Of a stretch of DNA of 6,431 bases, positions 1-5,316 are shown in pieces. Below the pieces are notes generated by a model, which was given only the letters and a program-made list of their open reading frames with translations, did not search any database and had not been told where the DNA came from. Origin of the DNA: Anaerolineae bacterium (GTDB lineage: Bacteria > Chloroflexota > Anaerolineae > 4572-78 > J111); NCBI GenBank assembly GCA_020433785.1, contig JAGRCC010000386.1, forward strand, positions 1 through 6,431, read 5' to 3'. The translations under genes were made by a program, and so were the position numbers. How positions within the stretch are numbered: the stretch's first letter is position 1; each line of letters starts with the position of its first letter.

Positions 1-245
1 CGCGCCATTTGGGGAAGCAGCTAACGGAAGCCCAACGGTCTCGATGGGCAAGTCTAATTGCAGCCTGTGCCGACGAAGCCGGGTTGCCGGATGACCCGGA
101 GTTTCGTTCCGCATTTGTGGCGTATATTGAGTGGGGGTCTCGATTAGCGGTGATCAACTCGCAGCCGGGAGCCAGTGTAAACCCGGAAGCGCCGATGCCC
201 AAATGGGGCTGGGGTGAAGTTGGTGGGCCGTATATAGCGCGTTGA
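1..245 (+). CDS. Group II truncated haemoglobin, 3' part (5' end outside window)
   Basis: This is the C-terminal part of a globin of the truncated haemoglobin group II (trHbO/GlbO-like) family, which binds haem and is thought to handle O2, NO or peroxide in the cytoplasm. The reading frame is open from base 3, so the gene starts upstream; the TTG at position 9 is an internal Leu codon. The visible frame begins R-H-L-G-K-Q-L-T and continues to E-A-Q-R-S-R-W. Aligned from memory with M. tuberculosis trHbO (RHAPF...ERDAW), the His at bases 6-8 falls on the proximal haem ligand F8, and the Arg and Trp 10 and 13 residues later also match. Helices G/H follow (DPEFRSAFVAYIEWGSRLAVINS). After NS comes a tail of about 27 residues with PMPKWGWGE, longer than in classic trHbO, and I recall similar Trp-rich tails in actinobacterial and Chloroflexi homologues. 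The haem pocket N-terminal half cannot be checked here. Confidence 0.78.
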   Translation, partial: RHLGKQLTEAQRSRWASLIAACADEAGLPDDPEFRSAFVAYIEWGSRLAVINSQPGASVNPEAPMPKWGWGEVGGPYIAR

Positions 246-347
246 GCCAGGCAAAACGGATAAAATCCACCTAACACCAAACATTTTGCAGCGGACTGTC
301 CAGGCTGAATTTTATCGAACAGGTGTAGCTCAAAAATTTGTTTCGAC

Positions 348-353
348 TATAAT
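348..353 (+). promoter_or_regulatory. Candidate -10 element (TATAAT) for the channel gene
   Basis: TATAAT matches the sigma-70 -10 consensus 6/6. At 16-18 bases upstream I see no good -35 (the 17-spacer hexamer is GTAGCT) and no extended -10 TG. If used, transcription would start near 360, giving a leader of about 54 nt that contains the 374-402 hairpin. Confidence 0.35.
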
Positions 354-373
354 GCGGGTTACGGATAATCCAG

Positions 374-402
374 GAAGGGCGGTGGTGACGCTACCGTCCT
401 TT
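374..402 (+). promoter_or_regulatory. Leader hairpin just upstream of the channel start codon
   Basis: GAAGGGCGGTGG (374-385) pairs with CTACCGTCCTTT-side bases (391-402) around the 5-nt loop TGACG. The stem has about 12 pairs, three of them G-U (374-402, 379-397, 384-392). It ends 11 bases before the ATG at 414, and the only purine-rich, Shine-Dalgarno-like bases (AGGAAGG, 372-378) are inside or at the foot of the stem and about 35 nt from the start. It lacks a following T-run, so it is unlikely to be a plain terminator of the globin gene. Confidence 0.5.
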
Positions 403-413
403 ACCTACCAAGT

Positions 414-1241
414 ATGGCTACAAATACACACGTTCACGAAGATAATATTGCCTTGCAAAATCCTAACTGGTCAGCGTTTATTTTGCTGGTCCTGCTCTTG
501 TCCCTTTTTAATTCACTGGTCGACTTAGTTCCGCTGCCCCGGAATGCCAATACCGTCTTACAGGCCATCAATTTTTTTATTTCGGTCATTTTGTGGGCCG
601 ACTTTGCCTACTTGTTGTACAAAGCGCCCAACAAGCGGTACTTTATGATAGACCAGCGGGGCTGGATGGTGCTGCTGGGAACATTCCCCATCTTGCTAAT
701 ACTCCGATTTTTGTGGTTTCGCTGGATTTTGCACAAAGACGGCTATACCCCCCGTCAATTTTTGTCGCGGATCGTCATCAACAAAAATGCGCAGGGTACG
801 CTCTTGACCGTGCTCTTTTCCGTCTTGGTCATCTTTGAAGCAGCGGTGATTTTTATTTTATATTTCGAAGAGTCGGCCTCGGGCGGTAATATCAAATCCC
901 TATCCGATGCCTTTTGGTGGGCCTTTGTGACGGTGATGACGGTAGGCTACGGTGATTTTTACCCGGTAACCAATGGTGGGCGTGCCGTGGCTGTGATGCT
1001 AATGATTGTCGGTGTGGCGCTGTTTAGTGTGATCACCAGTTCGCTGGCCAACTGGTTTCTCAGCCGGCGCAGCGATACCCCAACGCCCACCACTGAGACA
1101 ACCACCGACCCCGCCGATCTGATTGCCGAAATGCGCTCCATTTTGGAAGCTCAGGAAGCCGCCCATCAGGAGACCATCCGTGAGTTGCGAAACAGACTGG
1201 CACAGTTGGAAGAAAAACAAACCCGGCCCGACTCCAACTAA
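414..1241 (+). CDS. Voltage-gated-like potassium channel, 6 TM, coiled-coil tail
   Basis: This 275-aa inner-membrane protein is a tetrameric K+ channel subunit of the voltage-gated superfamily. The selectivity filter is TVGYGD at residues 176-181, preceded by a pore helix (DAFWWAFVTVM). Hydrophobic segments fall at about 20-40 (S1), 48-70 (S2), 82-97 (S3), 92-106 (S4-like), 128-150 (S5) and 189-212 (S6). The S4-like helix (FPILLILRFLWFRW) has only two Arg, R98 and R103, so voltage sensing may be weak or absent. Residues about 233-268 (ADLIAEM...RLAQLEEKQ) form a heptad-like coiled coil that probably holds the tetramer together. No RCK/TrkA or cyclic-nucleotide domain follows. ATG 414 is the only start in frame: no ATG, GTG or TTG lies between it and the -10 box. 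There is no Shine-Dalgarno. The histidine kinase gene is convergent, 29 bases away. Gating stimulus and ion preference in vivo are unknown. Confidence 0.9.
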   Translation: MATNTHVHEDNIALQNPNWSAFILLVLLLSLFNSLVDLVPLPRNANTVLQAINFFISVILWADFAYLLYKAPNKRYFMIDQRGWMVLLGTFPILLILRFLWFRWILHKDGYTPRQFLSRIVINKNAQGTLLTVLFSVLVIFEAAVIFILYFEESASGGNIKSLSDAFWWAFVTVMTVGYGDFYPVTNGGRAVAVMLMIVGVALFSVITSSLANWFLSRRSDTPTPTTETTTDPADLIAEMRSILEAQEAAHQETIRELRNRLAQLEEKQTRPDSN

Positions 1242-1249
1242 GGCTGGCC

Positions 1250-1272
1250 GAGTCTCGCGAAGCGGAAGACTC
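1250..1272. terminator. Hairpin between convergent channel and kinase genes
   Basis: GAGTCT (1250-1255) pairs with AGACTC (1267-1272), and inside it CGC (1256-1258) pairs with GCG (1262-1264) around a GAA loop, leaving a 2-nt bulge. The stem overlaps the kinase stop codon (1271-1273, read on the minus strand). Neither side has a T-run, so it is a weak candidate for a shared bidirectional terminator or a 3'-end stabiliser. Confidence 0.4.
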
Positions 1273-2389
1273 ACCCCGCTGCTAAAGTAAAATAAAAAGT
1301 ACATCCTTGCCCTGGCACATTACTACTTTCGACGCCGACCTGCCCGCCGAGTTTCTCCACAATACGCCGTACAATCGATAACCCTAAGCCATTCCCTTTC
1401 GTGCGAATTTCATCCAGCCGAGTAAATTCGGTAAAAAGGAGGGCTTGTGCTTCTACAGGCAGACCCAATCCATTATCGCGCACCCAAAAGCGAACCATGC
1501 CATTGTCCTGAATGGTGGCTCCCAATTCCAAACGCGGGGGCTCACCGCCGTATTTCAGGCCATTACTCAGATAATTAACCCATACCTCTTCAATCCAAGG
1601 GGCATAACCCAACGCCTGAGGCCACTTTTGAGGGCAGATAATTTCGGCCTGATACACCTGAGTCATTAAGGCGACGCGTCCCTGGGCTTCTTCAACGATC
1701 TTGATCATATTTAAGGGCCTCATTGTTATCGCTTCCTTACGGATACTGGAAAGTAACAGCAACTCTTCGATAATATTGGTGGCCTTCCGCCCTGATTTTT
1801 GGACTTCTTTAAAAATCAATTCTAGCTCTTTATAGTGCATGTTTATACCATCACCATTGAGGAGTTCGCTGTAGCTCGTAATGATGCCCAACGGATTCTT
1901 AAGATCGTGGGCGACCGTATGAGCAAACGCATCGAGCTCCTTATTGCGGGCTTGCAATTCGGCGTTGGCCTGGCGCAAAGCCGCTTCAGCTTGGATACGC
2001 CTTTCTATTTCCTCCTGAAGTAATTTGTGCTCTTGTTGTAACGCGTTAGTCTGACTTTGGGTGTGATGGTTTATATTCTTGACCCATCCAATGCCTATAC
2101 TGGCCAAGGTTACAATGGTAGTACCCACCAGGTGATTGAATAATTGATCATTTTCAACTTCTCCAACATAACGAAAAAGACCGATGTTAATAAACAGAGC
2201 CAGTAACCCGTACAGCAGGCCACCGGGTGGACCCAAAACCCAGCCAAAAACTGCCGCCGGCATAATGCTTAAAGCGGCGGTCGTTACTCCGGCATACGGA
2301 TAGAGTCCTATAAAGCTAAGCCCATACAATAACAGGCTACCTAAAGCGATTAAATACCGGAGGCTTAAGTTCTTTGGTAGATTCATCAT
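1271..2389 (-). CDS. Membrane-bound sensor histidine kinase (orphan)
   Basis: This 372-aa two-component sensor kinase autophosphorylates a His and passes phosphate to a response regulator. The N-terminus is a compact membrane domain, with hydrophobic segments at about 11-30, 37-52, 54-72 and 86-103 and almost no extracytoplasmic loop. That suggests sensing within or at the membrane. A coiled-coil linker spans about 114-155 (LLQEEIERRIQAEAALRQANAELQ-type heptads). The HisKA H-box is AHTVAHDLKNPLG with phospho-acceptor H161. The HATPase domain has the N-box VNYLSNGLKY (N272, N276), G1 DNGLGL (305-310), F-box LFTEFTRL and G2 GNGLGLSIV (332-340), so all catalytic boxes are intact. No PAS, HAMP or receiver domain is present, and no regulator gene lies in the window. 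The start has GGAG (plus-strand 2397-2400) 7 nt upstream of the first of two consecutive ATGs. The signal is unknown, and any link to the convergent K+ channel is speculation. Confidence 0.92.
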   Translation of the reverse strand: MMNLPKNLSLRYLIALGSLLLYGLSFIGLYPYAGVTTAALSIMPAAVFGWVLGPPGGLLYGLLALFINIGLFRYVGEVENDQLFNHLVGTTIVTLASIGIGWVKNINHHTQSQTNALQQEHKLLQEEIERRIQAEAALRQANAELQARNKELDAFAHTVAHDLKNPLGIITSYSELLNGDGINMHYKELELIFKEVQKSGRKATNIIEELLLLSSIRKEAITMRPLNMIKIVEEAQGRVALMTQVYQAEIICPQKWPQALGYAPWIEEVWVNYLSNGLKYGGEPPRLELGATIQDNGMVRFWVRDNGLGLPVEAQALLFTEFTRLDEIRTKGNGLGLSIVRRIVEKLGGQVGVESSNVPGQGCTFYFTLAAG

Positions 2390-2625
2390 AATATAGCTCC
2401 GTGACTTTAGCGCCGATTTCCATCGGAATGTCTGCTCAGCTGGTTGGGCGTTCGAGTTTTGATTTGAGACATCGCTGTGAAAGTGAAGTTTGTTACAATC
2501 TTATATATTATTTCGACTTATTTAGCTTGTTTCTCCATAACATCAATATTAAGATTTAGGTTGTATTGCCTTGTAAGAGTAATATAATAGGGCTGTTAAC
2601 TTTTTACTTTGGAGAAGCTCCTATT
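2390..2625. other. Divergent AT-rich intergenic region
   Basis: This region separates the divergent kinase (-) and methyltransferase-like (+) genes. On the kinase side it holds the GGAG ribosome site and a small 5-bp hairpin (CCGAT 2413-2417 with ATCGG 2422-2426), whose minus-strand loop is GGAA, a GNRA-type tetraloop, about 13 nt before that site. I could not assign a kinase promoter. On the plus side there are two -10-like elements: the extended -10 TGTTACAAT (2491-2499), without a good -35, and the stronger TATAAT at 2583-2588. No ORF is supported. Confidence 0.6.
2561..2588 (+). promoter_or_regulatory. Candidate sigma-70 promoter for the methyltransferase-like gene
   Basis: A perfect -10, TATAAT (2583-2588), lies 16 bases after a poor -35, TTGTAT (2561-2566). 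The predicted start near 2595 leaves a leader of about 30 nt with GGAG at 2611-2614 before ATG 2626. Because this promoter lies inside the 5' extension that begins with TTG 2566, it argues that the real start codon is ATG 2626. Confidence 0.45.
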
Positions 2626-3138
2626 ATGCTGCGTCAGTTAGCCTCTATCTTGATTTTGCCGTTCAATGCCATCATCGTCATACCCGCTATCATCTATATT
2701 CGGTGTGGCCAAAAACCCTCGTCACAGCTCATTTCACCGGCGCAGTTGACGATCAGTCGAATAGTGGGCATACTACTGATGGTCATCGGGCTGCCGTTAG
2801 TTGTGCTTACCATCCGAGATTTTGCCCGCATTGGCCGGGGTACCCTTGCGCCGTGGGATCCCACGCAGAAGCTGGTGGTCAGCGGTATGTATCGCTACGT
2901 GCGCAATCCGATGATATCCGGGGTTATCAGCACCCTATTTGGCATCGCTCTGATATTTAACACGTTTTGCCATTTAGCCTGGGCTATCATTTTCACGGGG
3001 GGCAACATGATCTATATGCCTCTGTCCGAGGAACCGGGTCTGCTCAAACGCTTCGGCGACGATTATCGACTCTATAAACAGCATGTACCGCGCTGGCTGC
3101 CCCGCTTAACCCCGTGGGAGCAACCGCCAAAAGGCTAA
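2626..3138 (+). CDS. Isoprenylcysteine carboxyl methyltransferase (ICMT/PEMT)-family membrane methyltransferase
   Basis: This 170-aa integral membrane protein belongs to the ICMT/phospholipid methyltransferase-like family, which uses S-adenosylmethionine; bacterial substrates are mostly unknown. Hydrophobic helices lie at about 7-26, 44-65 and 98-130, the last probably two short helices. Family motifs are present in order: GTLAPWDPT (72-80), the LVVSGMYRYVRNPM block (83-96) and the C-terminal EEPGLLKRFG (135-144), DDYRLYKQHVPRWLPR (145-160). The conserved RNP and EEP-L---FG-Y elements form the cofactor site in the family. I chose ATG 2626 over an in-frame TTG 60 bases upstream because a promoter-like TATAAT lies in the extension and GGAG stands 11 nt before this ATG. 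That GGAG can pair with CTCC (2618-2621). The last codons and the TAA stop form the left arm of a palindromic repeat, so the repeat supplies the stop plus a second in-frame TGA two codons later. Confidence 0.84.
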   Translation: MLRQLASILILPFNAIIVIPAIIYIRCGQKPSSQLISPAQLTISRIVGILLMVIGLPLVVLTIRDFARIGRGTLAPWDPTQKLVVSGMYRYVRNPMISGVISTLFGIALIFNTFCHLAWAIIFTGGNMIYMPLSEEPGLLKRFGDDYRLYKQHVPRWLPRLTPWEQPPKG

Positions 3139-3220
3139 GGCTGAGGAATGATAAATTTAGTTGAACGACCTTCATTTAACGACGAGCGCTTTCTTAGCCT
3201 TCGCCTTAGCCTCAGCCTTA
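3131..3220. repeat. Palindromic intergenic repeat, copy A
   Basis: The left arm AAGGCTAAGGCTGAGG (3131-3146) is the inverse of the right arm, which runs from TTTCTTAGCC (3190-3199) to CCTCAGCCTTA (3210-3220). TAAGGCTGAGG (3136-3146) pairs perfectly with CCTCAGCCTTA over 11 bp. An alternative 10-bp register pairs 3132-3141 with 3203-3212. The AT-richer centre (AATGATAAATTTAGTTGAAC...) aligns loosely with that of copy B. The left arm contains the stop codon of the upstream gene. Copy A lacks the CTAAG that extends the left arm in copy B. Confidence 0.75.
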
Positions 3221-3284
3221 TCTTGAGCGCAGCGTATCTGACGACTGAATAGACAGTTGGCAAATAGGACAATCCAAACGTAAA

Positions 3285-4058
3285 ATGTCCAATCACTCAC
3301 CTCTAAACCTCACCTATATCGGCCACGCTTCCCTACTTATTGAGATCAACGGCATTCGCCTGCTCACCGACCCGATCTTACGACCGTGGGTCTGGCATCT
3401 CCGCCGCCAATCCGTAGCCATCGACCGGGCCTGGCACCAGCGGATCGATGCCGTGCTTATCTCTCACGCCCATTGGGACCATCTGGATATTCCGTCGCTA
3501 AAAGTTTTGGACCGGCAAACCCGCCTGGTTATGCCGCACGGCCTGGCCGTAATTCTGCGTCGGCACGGCTTCCACCATATCGAGGAAATGGTTGTCGGCC
3601 AAACGATCAATCTCGGGCCGGTTTCCATTGAAGCCACCTATGCCCATCACAACGGCAATCGACTCTTTTCCGGTACAGCCGCCGATAGTCTGGGCTTTAT
3701 CATCCACGGCCAACAGACCATCTACTTTGCCGGGGACACGGATCTCTTTCCGGATATGGCGGGTCTAGTGGACAATCTTGACGTGGCTCTGCTGCCGGTG
3801 TGGGGCTGGGGGCCGACTTTGGGCAGCGGTCATCTCGATCCCCACCGGGCGGCGCAGGCCCTCCAACTGCTGCGTCCACGCGTGGCAATTCCGATTCACT
3901 GGGGTACATATTTTCCAGTTGGCTTGAAGTGGATTTTACCCCGCTTGCTCACCGATCCGCCCCTGACTTTTGCCACCTTTGCCGCCAAATTAGCTCCGGA
4001 GGTTGAAGTTAAAATTATTCCGCCGGGCGACTCGGTGGCGTTAAATGATGAAATCTAA
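3285..4058 (+). CDS. MBL-fold metal-dependent hydrolase (UlaG/NAPE-PLD-like)
   Basis: This 257-aa, probably cytoplasmic hydrolase has the metallo-beta-lactamase fold, dinuclear Zn/Fe/Mn type. The metal-binding signature is SHAHWDH with H61, H63, D65 and H66. The other expected ligands are H121 or H122 (YAHHNGN), D151 (FAGDTDLF) and H205 (PIHWGT). The N-terminus LTYIGHASLLIEINGIRLLTDPIL and the segment LLPVWGWGPTLGSGHLDP are typical of the branch close to NAPE-hydrolysing phospholipase D and UlaG lactonases (COG2220). The length is normal for single-domain members. There is no signal peptide. The start ATG 3285 has only a distant AGGA (3266-3269, 15 nt away). The upstream methyltransferase-like gene is on the same strand but 146 bases away, with palindromic copy A between them, so co-transcription is uncertain. 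The substrate cannot be read from the sequence; phosphodiester, lactone or amide are all possible. Confidence 0.88.
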   Translation: MSNHSPLNLTYIGHASLLIEINGIRLLTDPILRPWVWHLRRQSVAIDRAWHQRIDAVLISHAHWDHLDIPSLKVLDRQTRLVMPHGLAVILRRHGFHHIEEMVVGQTINLGPVSIEATYAHHNGNRLFSGTAADSLGFIIHGQQTIYFAGDTDLFPDMAGLVDNLDVALLPVWGWGPTLGSGHLDPHRAAQALQLLRPRVAIPIHWGTYFPVGLKWILPRLLTDPPLTFATFAAKLAPEVEVKIIPPGDSVALNDEI

Positions 4059-4079
4059 CAATCTTGATTTTCATCGTAG

Positions 4080-4109
4080 GGAGATTGGAGATTAGGAGAT
4101 TGGAGATTT
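4080..4109. repeat. GGAGATT short tandem repeat
   Basis: Four consecutive units occur: GGAGATT (4080), GGAGATTA (4087), GGAGATT (4095) and GGAGATTT (4102). This equals two copies of a 15-base unit GGAGATTGGAGATTW. It lies 22 bases after the hydrolase stop, outside any gene. Confidence 0.8.
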
Positions 4110-4135
4110 CGCCGACTGGTCTCCTTATGTGGCAG

Positions 4136-4235
4136 GGCTAAGGCTGAGGCTAAGAAATGACTAATTCAGGTAGAACCGCCTGGACTTAAAAAGACGAATG
4201 CCCTTTTCTTAGCCTGTGCCTTAGCCTCAGCCTAA
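4136..4235. repeat. Palindromic intergenic repeat, copy B
   Basis: The left arm GGGCTAAGGCTGAGGCTAAG (4135-4154, less its first base) is followed by AAATGA. The right arm runs from CTTTTCTTAGCC (4203-4214) to CCTTAGCCTCAGCCTAA (4219-4235). AGGCTGAGGCTAAG (4141-4154) pairs perfectly with CTTAGCCTCAGCCT (4220-4233) over 14 bp. A second register pairs 4148-4157 with 4205-4214. It fills the gap between the convergent hydrolase and reductase genes and ends 4 bases from the reductase stop. On the plus strand the right arm runs into a T-run (ATTTTT, 4235-4240), so it might help end hydrolase transcription. Arms and centre resemble copy A. Confidence 0.78.
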
Positions 4236-4239
4236 TTTT

Positions 4240-5235
4240 TCACCCTGCCAAAATTCCCTCAATCGTGTTGAGTTCTGCCTCTGTGAAAGCCAAGTTATCC
4301 AAAGCCGCCACCGCATCTTCAATCTGGCCGACGCGGCTGGCTCCGATTAGGGCCGAGGTCATGCCCGGATGGCGCAGCACCCAGGCAATAGCCAGTTGGG
4401 CCATCGTTTGGCCGCGAGCTTGGGCGATCTCTCGTAGTTTCCGCACCTTAGCCAATCGATCCTGATTGACTTTATCGCCCCAGTGAAGATGGCCTTCATA
4501 TTTAGCCGAACGCGATTCGTCCGGAACGCCATCCAGATATTTGTTGGTCAAAATGCCCTGAGCCAGCGGCGAAAAACAGATACAGCCGATGCCTTCATCA
4601 GCCAAGACATCGAGCAGTCCGTCCTCAATCCAGCGGTCGAACATATTGTAGCGTGGCTGGTGAATGAGGCACGGCGTCCCCAGATCGCGCAAGATTTGGG
4701 CCGCCTGGCGGGTTTGGTCGGGGTCATACGTGGAGATGCCCACATATAGCGCCCGACCGCTGCGAACGATAAAATCAAGCGCCCCCATAGTTTCTTCCAG
4801 CGGGGTGTTGGGGTCGGGCCGGTGGCTGTAGAAGATATCAAAATAATCCAGCCCGGTGCGTTTGAGGCTCTGGTCGCAGCTCGCGATCAGATACTTGCGC
4901 GACCCCCATTCCCCATACGGGCCAGGCCACATCAGATAGCCGGCCTTGTTGGAGATAACGAGTTCATCCCGGAACGGCGCCAAATCTTGTTTAAAAATCG
5001 ACCCAAATGTATCTTCGGCCGAGCCGGGCGGCGGGCCATAGTTATTGGCCAGATCGAAATGGGTGATGCCCAAATCGAAGGCGCGGCGCAGCATCGCCCG
5101 CGACCGCTCCAGTGGATCGACGCCACCAAAGTTGTACCACATTCCCAGCGAAATCGCCGGCAGTTGTAGCCCGCTGCGACCGGAGCGATTATAGCGCATC
5201 GTGTCATAACGTGTGTCTGAAGGTAAGTAAGTCAA
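4240..5235 (-). CDS. gpr: L-glyceraldehyde 3-phosphate reductase-like aldo/keto reductase (YghZ/Gpr, AKR14 type)
   Basis: This 331-aa NADPH-dependent aldo/keto reductase is a cytoplasmic TIM barrel. Its sequence closely follows E. coli YghZ/Gpr as I recall it: GLQLPAISLGMWYNFG, the block AFDLGITHFDLANNYGPPPG, KAGYLMWPGPYG, FSPLAQGILTNKYL and SALIGASR. The catalytic tetrad is D61, Y66, K97 and H138 (YSHR). In E. coli this enzyme reduces L-glyceraldehyde 3-phosphate and also methylglyoxal, so a detoxification role is likely but not shown. The start is TTG (5233-5235): AAGGAG (plus-strand 5242-5247) lies 6 nt upstream, and the first 13 residues match the E. coli N-terminus in length (MTYLPSDTRYDTM against MVWLANPERYGQM), so the later ATG at codon 13 is unlikely. 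The C-terminus ends about 15 residues earlier than in E. coli. The gene is preceded by an unusually structured leader and followed 4 bases later by palindromic copy B. Confidence 0.88.
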   Translation of the reverse strand: MTYLPSDTRYDTMRYNRSGRSGLQLPAISLGMWYNFGGVDPLERSRAMLRRAFDLGITHFDLANNYGPPPGSAEDTFGSIFKQDLAPFRDELVISNKAGYLMWPGPYGEWGSRKYLIASCDQSLKRTGLDYFDIFYSHRPDPNTPLEETMGALDFIVRSGRALYVGISTYDPDQTRQAAQILRDLGTPCLIHQPRYNMFDRWIEDGLLDVLADEGIGCICFSPLAQGILTNKYLDGVPDESRSAKYEGHLHWGDKVNQDRLAKVRKLREIAQARGQTMAQLAIAWVLRHPGMTSALIGASRVGQIEDAVAALDNLAFTEAELNTIEGILAG

Positions 5236-5257
5236 GCGTGTCTCCTTAAAAAGCTAG

Positions 5258-5312
5258 CCGATAGGCAGGGGGATGGGAGTTATCCCCCCGACTCCCCGTT
5301 TTTATCTATCGG
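5258..5312 (-). promoter_or_regulatory. Structured leader of the reductase gene: closing stem with two exclusive inner stems
   Basis: Plus-strand CCGATAG (5258-5264) and CTATCGG (5306-5312) form a perfect 7-bp closing stem. Inside, GGGGGAT (5268-5274) can pair with ATCCCCC (5282-5288), 7 bp with a 7-nt loop, or GGGAGT (5275-5280) can pair with ACTCCC (5291-5296), 6 bp. The partners interleave, so full stems exclude each other or form a strained pseudoknot. In the reductase mRNA this is followed by CTAGCTTTTT and then AAGGAG and the TTG start. It resembles an attenuator or riboswitch-like leader, but I match it to no known class. Confidence 0.5.
5268..5303 (+). terminator. Terminator-like hairpin with T-run, plus strand
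   Basis: On the plus strand, GGGAGT (5275-5280) with ACTCCC (5291-5296) is followed by CG and TTTTT (5299-5303); the competing stem is 5268-5274 with 5282-5288. It looks like an intrinsic terminator for plus-strand RNA arriving before the acetyltransferase operon, although no plus-strand gene lies close upstream. It shares bases with the reductase leader structure. Confidence 0.35.
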
Positions 5313-5316
5313 TGGT

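Larger units (their letters stand above)
246..413. other. Intergenic gap: globin 3' flank and channel leader
   Basis: These 168 bases carry no supportable ORF. The left half (246-345) shows no clear terminator for the globin gene. The right half holds a perfect -10 hexamer and a stable hairpin, listed separately, that belong to the ion-channel gene. Confidence 0.6.

Noticed and set aside
1238..1250. CTAAGGCTGGCCG at the channel stop, resembling the arm of the palindromic repeat
   Set aside because: Only nine bases (CTAAGGCTG) match, the rest diverges, and there is no matching right arm nearby, so a degenerate third copy cannot be supported.
999..1304. Minus-strand open frame opposite the channel C-terminus
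   Set aside because: It overlaps the intact channel frame and kinase 3' end and has no recognisable domain or ribosome site.
2566..2625. 20-codon TTG-initiated extension of the methyltransferase-like gene
   Set aside because: It contains a perfect TATAAT promoter box, has no ribosome site before TTG, and ATG 2626 has GGAG upstream and gives the usual family N-terminus.
3257..3286. Promoter-like TTGGCA-N18-TAAAAT before the MBL hydrolase
   Set aside because: The -10 overlaps the start codon, so transcription would begin inside the gene with no later in-frame start that keeps the N-terminal strand.
201..3825. Shared WGWG motif in the globin tail and the MBL hydrolase
   Set aside because: The contexts differ (PKWGWGE against PVWGWGP), and each is normal for its own family, so this is coincidence.
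4822..5169. Plus-strand open frame of 115 codons opposite the reductase
   Set aside because: It is a shadow of the strongly supported reductase gene, with low-complexity Arg/Pro-rich composition, no ribosome site and no family resemblance.
5282..5298. G-quadruplex potential of the G-rich strand in the reductase leader
   Set aside because: Each strand has only two adequate G-runs in the region, too few for an intramolecular quadruplex; hairpins explain the runs better.
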